This document shows, piece by piece, positions 5,603-9,990 of a stretch of DNA of 9,990 bases; within the stretch, counting starts at the first letter, position 1; each line of letters opens with the position of its first letter. The stretch comes from an uncultured Erysipelotrichales bacterium (lineage in GTDB: Bacteria; Bacillota_I; Bacilli_A; Erysipelotrichales; Coprobacillaceae). The translations under genes were made by a program, and so were the position numbers. Location of the stretch: positions 1 through 9,990 of the forward strand of contig CAKVJS010000030.1 of the NCBI GenBank assembly GCA_934754755.1. The letters run 5' to 3'. The notes under the pieces were generated by a model. That model made no database searches. It worked only from the letters and a program-made list of their open reading frames with translations, and had not been told where the DNA came from.

Positions 5603-6388
5603 ATGAAATCGTTCGCTTTGGTTGTAAAAGAAGATAGGATATCCCAAAAAACTGCCAAAACGATACAAGAGCAGCTATTACCGATCATGCCATACGATGA
5701 AAAGCAGCCCGAATTAGTGATTAGTGTTGGTGGTGATGGGACAATGCTTCGTTCGGTGCATCATTATATGCACTGTCCTTGTTATTTTGTTGGGGTTCAT
5801 ACAGGTACCTTGGGGTTTCTAACTGATTTTCAAAAGGAAGAAGTAGATACTTTAGTAGCTAGTATTAAAGGCGGTACGTATAGAAGTAGTGATTTATGTT
5901 TATTAGATGTAATTATTCATCAAAACAAAGGTATCGATGTGTTGCACGCGCTTAATGAAGTGCGTGTTGACTATGGTTTTGCGACACAAGTGATGGATGT
6001 TTATATAGATGAGGATCATTTGGAAACGTTTCGTGGAAATGGTATGTGTGTATCAACCCAAGTGGGATCAACCGCCTATAATAAATCACTAGGGGGAGCG
6101 GTATTATATCCTGGCAACCCATTAATGCAATTAACCGAGGTTGCTGGCATCCAACATAATGCATATCGCTCCCTAGGATCACCACTTATTTTAGGAAAAC
6201 CACAATGTATTCACTTTGTATATAAACAAAAACAAGATACCTTATATTTAGGTATCGATCACCGAGCATTTACTTTACAGGATGTTACAAAAGTCTCTGT
6301 TTCCATTTCAAGTAAACAGATTCACTTCATTGAATTTAGAGAGATGTCCTTTATCTCGCGTCTTCGCAGAGCGTATATAAAATCGTAA
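5603..6388 (+). CDS. nadK: NAD kinase
   Basis: Phosphorylates NAD to NADP with ATP (or polyphosphate), the only route to NADP in bacteria; cytoplasmic. The 261-residue length matches bacterial NAD kinases. The GGDGTML motif is at 43-49 with Asp45 as the expected catalytic base. Asn118-Glu119 (LNEV) is the NE pair that contacts NAD, and the glycine-rich QVGSTAYNKSLGGAVLYP block (153-170) completes the active site. The ATG at 5603 is preferred because GGAGGTGA (5590-5597) is correctly placed; an in-frame ATG at 5588 overlaps that site. The gene is divergent from the CYTH gene. It is followed after 61 bases by the EIIB-like gene with no visible terminator, so a shared transcript with the nicotinamidase-like gene is likely. 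Confidence 0.96.
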   Translation: MKSFALVVKEDRISQKTAKTIQEQLLPIMPYDEKQPELVISVGGDGTMLRSVHHYMHCPCYFVGVHTGTLGFLTDFQKEEVDTLVASIKGGTYRSSDLCLLDVIIHQNKGIDVLHALNEVRVDYGFATQVMDVYIDEDHLETFRGNGMCVSTQVGSTAYNKSLGGAVLYPGNPLMQLTEVAGIQHNAYRSLGSPLILGKPQCIHFVYKQKQDTLYLGIDHRAFTLQDVTKVSVSISSKQIHFIEFREMSFISRLRRAYIKS

Positions 6389-6417
6389 AAAACTTAGCGA
6401 AGACAGAAGTATTGTAG

Positions 6418-6423
6418 TATACT
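6418..6423 (+). promoter_or_regulatory. Possible internal -10 before the EIIB-like gene
   Basis: TATACT lies within the 10-bp palindrome TAGTATACTA, 26 bases before the start codon. No clear -35 is present, so this is a weak candidate internal promoter or operator. Confidence 0.25.
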
Positions 6424-6449
6424 AAATAAAGAAAATAGGAGGGAAACGA

Positions 6450-6794
6450 ATGCCAAATTATATCGGGATAAGCATCATAGTTATAGCTATTGTTCTTTTG
6501 TTGTGGTTTATCATAGTACAATTTTTAAGTCACCGCAAAGGACCCGCACTAAGCAACAAAGTAACCATTGATTTAGATCGTCTATTGCTTGGCTTGGGTG
6601 GCGCTAAAAATATTAAGAGTATGGAAGCAACGCAGATGAAAGTCACCTTTATTATTGTTGATAGTACCAAGGTTTCGATGCCCATGATTAAGGAATTAGG
6701 GGCTACCGGGGTAGTGCAATCAAAAGGTAAAGTGAGTGCCATTTTTGGTAAGGCCTCACCAAATATAGTAGCTGCTTTGCGACGTAAATTATAA
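6450..6794 (+). CDS. Membrane-anchored, degenerate PTS EIIB-like protein lacking the phospho-cysteine
   Basis: 114 residues: one N-terminal membrane segment (about 5-26, IGISIIVIAIVLLLWFIIV), a short basic linker, then a domain resembling the glucose-family PTS EIIB. Shared features are the LLLGLGGAKNIKSMEA start (45-60), the DSTKV turn (71-75), the KELGATGVV strand (81-89) and the SAIFGKASPNI end (96-106). In true EIIB the DACxTRLR motif holds the cysteine that is phosphorylated and passes phosphate to the sugar; here the matching stretch is EATQMKVTF, with Thr61 at the cysteine place and no arginines. The protein has no cysteine at all. It therefore cannot act as a normal phosphotransfer domain and may be structural, sensing or regulatory. 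AGGAGGG lies 6 bases before the ATG. It sits between NAD kinase and the nicotinamidase-like gene, with 13 bases before the latter. Confidence 0.8.
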   Translation: MPNYIGISIIVIAIVLLLWFIIVQFLSHRKGPALSNKVTIDLDRLLLGLGGAKNIKSMEATQMKVTFIIVDSTKVSMPMIKELGATGVVQSKGKVSAIFGKASPNIVAALRRKL

Positions 6795-6807
6795 GGGGGT
6801 TGTAGAT

Positions 6808-7440
6808 ATGGCCAGGATTGATGATGATATACAAGTAAATAAGGAAAGTTTCCATTTAGAAACTTTAGGTGCAGTTGATATATTCGTTGTTGATATGATT
6901 GAAGGTTTTTGTAAGGCAGGAAATATGGCGGATGCATCTATTATGGATATTACTCCAGCTATCGAAAAGGTATTACAGTTGTATAAAGAACAGGGGCATG
7001 AGGCTTATTTTTTTGTTGATGCACATAAGGAAGATGCTATTGAATTTAAGAGTTTTCCTAAACATTGTATAGAGAATACGGAAGAAACTAAAATCGTTGC
7101 AAGCTTACGTCCCTATGCCTCTCCTACCCATATTATATATAAAAATTCCACGAATGGATTTCATGAAATTAAGGATTATCTTATAAAATGTAAGACTGGC
7201 AGTATCGATGCTATTATTGTTATGGGGTGTTGCACGGATATATGCGTTATGCAATTTGTTCTGACCTTAAAAACTTGGTTAAATGCGCAAAATCTAGATA
7301 TTTCCGTCATCGTTCCACTTGATGGTGTGGATACGTATGATTCCGGCAATGATTTCCACCCGGCGCCATTGTATAATGCAATGGCATTGAAAATCATGCA
7401 ACAAGCCGGCATTACTCTATGTAAAGATATTGAAAAGTAA
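6808..7440 (+). CDS. Isochorismatase-family cysteine hydrolase, probably nicotinamidase
   Basis: Nicotinamidase (PncA) converts nicotinamide to nicotinate for NAD salvage; cytoplasmic. The catalytic triad of the family is visible: Asp29 (FVVDMIEGF), Lys112 (IIYKNSTNGF) and Cys142 (GCCTDICVMQF, matching the GVCTDICV of B. subtilis PncA). Metal ligands typical of nicotinamidases also appear as Asp71 and His73 (VDAHKED) and His86 (FPKHC), followed by a TEETKIV stretch like the usual GTEE. These make nicotinamidase more likely than a general isochorismatase. The 210-residue length is normal. AAGGGGG at 6793-6799 overlaps the stop of the upstream gene, which suggests coupled translation. The operon link with NAD kinase fits a role in the NAD(P) pool. 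Other amide substrates in the family cannot be excluded. Confidence 0.85.
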   Translation: MARIDDDIQVNKESFHLETLGAVDIFVVDMIEGFCKAGNMADASIMDITPAIEKVLQLYKEQGHEAYFFVDAHKEDAIEFKSFPKHCIENTEETKIVASLRPYASPTHIIYKNSTNGFHEIKDYLIKCKTGSIDAIIVMGCCTDICVMQFVLTLKTWLNAQNLDISVIVPLDGVDTYDSGNDFHPAPLYNAMALKIMQQAGITLCKDIEK

Positions 7441-7449
7441 GAATACAGG

Positions 7450-7472
7450 CTATGAGAAATCATAGTTTTTTT
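7450..7472 (+). terminator. Rho-independent terminator of the NAD kinase operon
   Basis: CTATGA (7450-7455), a GAAA tetraloop and TCATAG (7460-7465) are followed by seven Ts. On the minus strand no T-run follows, so it serves only the plus-strand genes. Confidence 0.85.
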
Positions 7473-7482
7473 ATTCCCTTTT

Positions 7483-8232
7483 TTAGGATGGGGGAATTGA
7501 ATCGAGGGTAGAAATTTTCGTTACCAATAAATAGGGATTAAAGGGCGCTGTTAAGAAATACTGTTTAATTGTATTTAGCGACTCTTGGATGGTTAAAAAA
7601 TTATCGCATTCCATTAATAAAAAGCGAGGCATTACATATATTTTAGAGTAGTTATTAAACTGCACTTTAAGTTGTTTACAATACTGATAAATCTCTATTT
7701 CTGTGGCATCCTGGATCAGGATATAGTATTGATGATATTCCCATTGATAAAAGTAACAAATAGTTTGACAAAAGACGGTTCGGATGATTTTTAATATTTG
7801 CTTTTTCCACTCTGGGGTTTCCAAGGATTGGTTGGTTAAGATATTAATAAATAATACGTGAGAGTAGGGATGGATCGGCTTTTTGAGAATACACGTAAGA
7901 TTGTTGTATGGGTGTAGGGACGTAAAAGGATGCGGTAGAGGTTGGGCCTTTGTGTTGGTATAGGCCAAGGCTTTATTGATCTTTAAGACAATTTGATAGT
8001 CACTCTTTGAGGGACTTATCACAATATAATCAGCGGTAATAAAGCAGGGATAACGAGGATTTTCTATATCTATCGGATGATCCGCTAAAAATTGATGTAT
8101 GTGTTGTTTTTCGAGGCTGTGGATTTCAATCGCGATTTGATTCTTTAAATCAAGCAAATATTTTTTATAAAAGTAATAGTGAAAGAAGCTTGTTTCATGC
8201 AGGATAGCATAAAATATTGCGGTATAATCCAT
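7483..8232 (-). CDS. Hypothetical 249-residue protein, possible degenerate GGDEF-like fold
   Basis: I do not recognise this protein by family. It has no signal peptide or clear membrane segment and is rich in Tyr, His and Ile. The C-terminal half (about 123-226) has a strand/helix pattern like a GGDEF domain. That runs from SHVLFINIL (a core strand), through a helix WKKQILKIIRTVF, a strand ending in YQWEYHQYYILIQD where the GGDEF turn and following strand would be, and a helix EIYQYCKQLKVQF, to a strand KIYVMPRFLLM. The signature glycines and acidic residues are absent, so it would not be a diguanylate cyclase; this is a weak structural guess. AGGAG lies 6 bases before the ATG at 8232, and a well-formed promoter lies upstream, so it is very likely expressed. 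It stands alone between the NAD operon and the deacetylase. Confidence 0.75.
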   Translation of the reverse strand: MDYTAIFYAILHETSFFHYYFYKKYLLDLKNQIAIEIHSLEKQHIHQFLADHPIDIENPRYPCFITADYIVISPSKSDYQIVLKINKALAYTNTKAQPLPHPFTSLHPYNNLTCILKKPIHPYSHVLFINILTNQSLETPEWKKQILKIIRTVFCQTICYFYQWEYHQYYILIQDATEIEIYQYCKQLKVQFNNYSKIYVMPRFLLMECDNFLTIQESLNTIKQYFLTAPFNPYLLVTKISTLDSIPPS

Positions 8233-8259
8233 ATCATACTCCTTATTGTAAGTTATCCT

Positions 8260-8288
8260 ATCATAAGGGAATTGTGGGGTTTTGTAAA
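8260..8288 (-). promoter_or_regulatory. Promoter of the 249-residue protein gene
   Basis: On the minus strand TTTACA (8283-8288) and TATGAT (8260-8265) are exactly 17 bases apart, about 30 bases before the start. The same bases on the plus strand read TTGTAA (8282-8287), a possible -35 for the deacetylase gene, though its -10 (TAGAAA, 8306-8311) is poor. Confidence 0.55.
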
Positions 8289-8326
8289 GCTATACGCTTT
8301 TACTGTAGAAATATAAGGGTGATAGA

Positions 8327-9541
8327 ATGAAAAGAAAACGAGTTACAAAAAAAAGTGTTATCATTATTGTTATTTGTTATTTTTTATGTGGTTGGGTGAT
8401 TCGATCAAATTTTGATTTTCAGGTCACTAAACCCGTATTTGAAGTGAAGGAAATAGAGATTCATGCAGGTATGCATGTTTCTCCTTTTCAATTGGTAAGT
8501 AAGGTGCAAGATACGAATATTAATACGATTCGATTCAAAGAAGATTATAACTTTACGAAGGTGGGAGACGTTCGAGTTACTATTGTTGTCGAGGATATAC
8601 GGGGCAATACCTTTGAAAAAAATTCGATTGTACATGTCTTAAACGAGGATCTTGATCCCCCGGTTATTACGGGTGTTGGTAAGTTGACAATTCGTAAGGG
8701 TGATACCAAGTTTAATTACCTGAAGGGAATTCAATATTATGATAGTCATGATCCGCGACCGACGATTACGGTTGATACACAGAAGGTAAATATTAATGTA
8801 GCTGGCCAATATGAAATTACTTATATCGTCAGAGACCGCGCCGGTAATGCGACAAAAATGAATGCACAAGTCGAGGTTATTGATTCTCCGGAACTAGGAA
8901 CAACGAAAGAAACGCAAGAAAAGGTAGTTTTTTTAACCTTCGATGATGGTCCATCGTATAATACCAAAAAGATACTGGATATTTTGAATCGCTTTAATGC
9001 ACGAGCCACATTTTTCGTGACGGGGACCAATCCGGATTACTTTCATTTAATCCGTGAAGCCCATGAACAAGGACATACAATTGGTATGCATACGTACACA
9101 CACGACTATGCAGAAATATATGCATCCATGACGCAATACTATAAAGATTTAGATCGTATATCGGACTTGTGTCGAGAACAAATTGGGTATGTACCCAAGT
9201 ATATTCGATTCCCGGGAGGAAGTTCTAATACGATATCCAAACGATATCGGCCTGGCATCATGAAAAAATTAGTGAAGGATGTAGTGGCCCGCGGCTATCA
9301 ATTTTACGATTGGAACGCAAGTAGTGGGGATGGAGAAGGAACAATACCTTCCTCGGACATTATTAAAAATTCAACTTCTTCCAAGGCAAATAATATTGTT
9401 TTATTATGTCACGACTCCATTGGGAAGGAAACAACCGTAGAAGCATTACCGTCTATTATTCGGTATTACCAAAAGCGAGGGTATACGTTTGCGGGTATCG
9501 ATGACTATAGTTATTCCCCCCACCATGCTGTAAATAATTAG
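8327..9541 (+). CDS. Membrane-anchored polysaccharide (peptidoglycan) deacetylase with Ig-like domains
   Basis: A NodB-fold carbohydrate esterase (family CE4), likely removing acetyl groups from GlcNAc in peptidoglycan outside the cell, which gives lysozyme resistance in known PgdA enzymes. Order: basic N-terminus and membrane anchor (about 10-25); an Ig-like segment (about 35-107); a second Ig-like segment (about 110-186, PPVITG start and AGQYEITYIVRDRAGN end, as in DUF5011-type domains); NodB domain (about 200-395). All five motifs are present: TFDDGPS with Asp206/Asp207, HTYTH with metal ligands His255 and His259, RFPGG at 294-298, DWNASSGDG from Asp328, and LLCHDS with His362. The enzyme therefore looks active. 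AAGGGTGAT precedes the ATG. The anchor lacks a signal-peptidase site, so surface attachment is likely. It is followed by another anchored Ig-like gene. Confidence 0.92.
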   Translation: MKRKRVTKKSVIIIVICYFLCGWVIRSNFDFQVTKPVFEVKEIEIHAGMHVSPFQLVSKVQDTNINTIRFKEDYNFTKVGDVRVTIVVEDIRGNTFEKNSIVHVLNEDLDPPVITGVGKLTIRKGDTKFNYLKGIQYYDSHDPRPTITVDTQKVNINVAGQYEITYIVRDRAGNATKMNAQVEVIDSPELGTTKETQEKVVFLTFDDGPSYNTKKILDILNRFNARATFFVTGTNPDYFHLIREAHEQGHTIGMHTYTHDYAEIYASMTQYYKDLDRISDLCREQIGYVPKYIRFPGGSSNTISKRYRPGIMKKLVKDVVARGYQFYDWNASSGDGEGTIPSSDIIKNSTSSKANNIVLLCHDSIGKETTVEALPSIIRYYQKRGYTFAGIDDYSYSPHHAVNN

Positions 9542-9564
9542 TGTATACAATTCCTAAAAATATA

Positions 9565-9593
9565 TTGTAAATATCCGTATTAAAATATATAAT
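9565..9593 (+). promoter_or_regulatory. Strong sigma-A-type promoter of the last gene
   Basis: TTGTAA (9565-9570) and perfect TATAAT (9588-9593) with a 17-base spacer, starting 24 bases after the deacetylase stop. No terminator hairpin is seen between the two genes, so read-through from the deacetylase is also possible. Confidence 0.65.
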
Positions 9594-9626
9594 ATAAATG
9601 AGATATTGCAGGGGGAAAATGACTAT

Positions 9627-9990
9627 ATGGATATAAGAAAATTGGGGAAAAAGGCACAAATAGGAATCCTTAGTGCAGTATTACTTTTGGCCTTTGGATT
9701 ACTATGGTGGTGGCTAGCCACAGGAAAAGAGGAAGTTGTCTTTACATCGAATAAACTAGAAGTTGAAATCCATGATAAAGTCAATCTAAGAAATTTAATA
9801 AAATATGTAAGGGATGGTCATAAAGAAAAAGTCGTGATCGATAGTTCATCCTTAAATACCGATAAAGTTGGTAAATATAAAGTGACCTATAAATATCAGG
9901 ATAAAGTATATCCACTTATGATTTCGGTTGTCAATCGACAACCGCCACAGTTTAACATCCATGATTTTACAGTACCAATCGGTATGCAAG
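9627..9990 (+). CDS. Membrane-anchored Ig-like domain protein (3' end outside window)
   Basis: 121 residues are visible before the edge. A basic N-terminus precedes a membrane segment (about 11-31, ending in three tryptophans). Then comes an Ig-like domain: FTSNKLEVEIHDKVNLRNLI, then TDKVGKYKVTYKYQDK, and VVNRQPPQF leading into a second domain (FTVPIGMQ). The pattern of a first domain ending in V-N and PP, then a new domain with a G before the edge, repeats that of the deacetylase just upstream, so the two are probably paralogous in this part. The ATG at 9627 has AGGGGG 11 bases upstream, a long spacer; another ATG at 9619 opens only five codons. The C-terminal catalytic or binding domain, if any, is beyond the edge, so its function cannot be named. 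A second cell-wall enzyme is a reasonable guess. Confidence 0.8.
   Translation, partial: MDIRKLGKKAQIGILSAVLLLAFGLLWWWLATGKEEVVFTSNKLEVEIHDKVNLRNLIKYVRDGHKEKVVIDSSSLNTDKVGKYKVTYKYQDKVYPLMISVVNRQPPQFNIHDFTVPIGMQ

Noticed and set aside
5500..5688. N-terminal extension of the CYTH protein with an apparent hydrophobic stretch
   Set aside because: The extension overlaps the NAD kinase start antisense and both promoters. The GGAGG-served ATG at 5499 fits the ExExK motif position, so the apparent membrane segment is an artefact.
6530..6937. 135-codon minus-strand frame opposite the EIIB-like and hydrolase genes
   Set aside because: It spans the end of one recognised gene and the start of another on the opposite strand, without a ribosome site or recognisable motif.

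Overview
The window is AT-rich, densely coded DNA from a low-GC Gram-positive bacterium (Bacillota). The protein set and local gene order (a YjbA/DUF3603-like gene, trpS, spx, a YjbK-type CYTH protein, NAD kinase) match the B. subtilis yjb region in order. Together with the membrane-anchored EIIB-like protein and the Ig-domain peptidoglycan deacetylase, this suggests a gut Erysipelotrichia-like lineage; that placement is inference. All twelve complete or nearly complete genes end in TAA or TAG. No rRNA, tRNA, CRISPR array, insertion sequence or phage gene is visible, so this reads as chromosomal core with a few lineage-specific genes.

Layout. (1) 1-1545, minus strand: a patatin-like phospholipase cut by the left edge, preceded by a short tail-less single-strand DNA-binding protein. 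Each has its own promoter, and a hairpin terminator separates them. (2) 1546-1808: a very AT-rich divergent spacer with the ssb promoter, a perfect 34-bp palindrome and the ridA promoter. (3) 1809-2592, plus: ridA and an unrecognised 89-residue gene, closed by a perfect 23-bp hairpin. (4) 2705-4275: a YjbA-like gene converging on trpS, with 2 bp between stops. (5) 4475-5499: spx converging on a CYTH-domain gene, with overlapping stops buried in a shared terminator hairpin. (6) 5603-7472, plus: NAD kinase, a degenerate membrane-anchored PTS EIIB-like protein without its phospho-cysteine, and a nicotinamidase-like isochorismatase-family hydrolase, closed by a GAAA-loop terminator. (7) 7483-8232, minus: an unrecognised 249-residue protein. 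(8) 8327-9990, plus: a membrane-anchored polysaccharide deacetylase with N-terminal Ig-like domains, then the start of a second anchored Ig-like protein cut by the right edge.

Functional themes. NAD kinase and the nicotinamidase-like enzyme both act on the NAD(P) pool and lie in one probable operon with the EIIB-like protein between them. Spx, RidA and the CYTH protein are stress or housekeeping functions. The last two genes probably act at the cell wall. I see no clear new defence or mobile system. The most unusual items are the cysteine-less EIIB-like protein, the 249-residue protein with a possible GGDEF-like fold, the extra cysteines in the Spx tail, and the AT palindrome.
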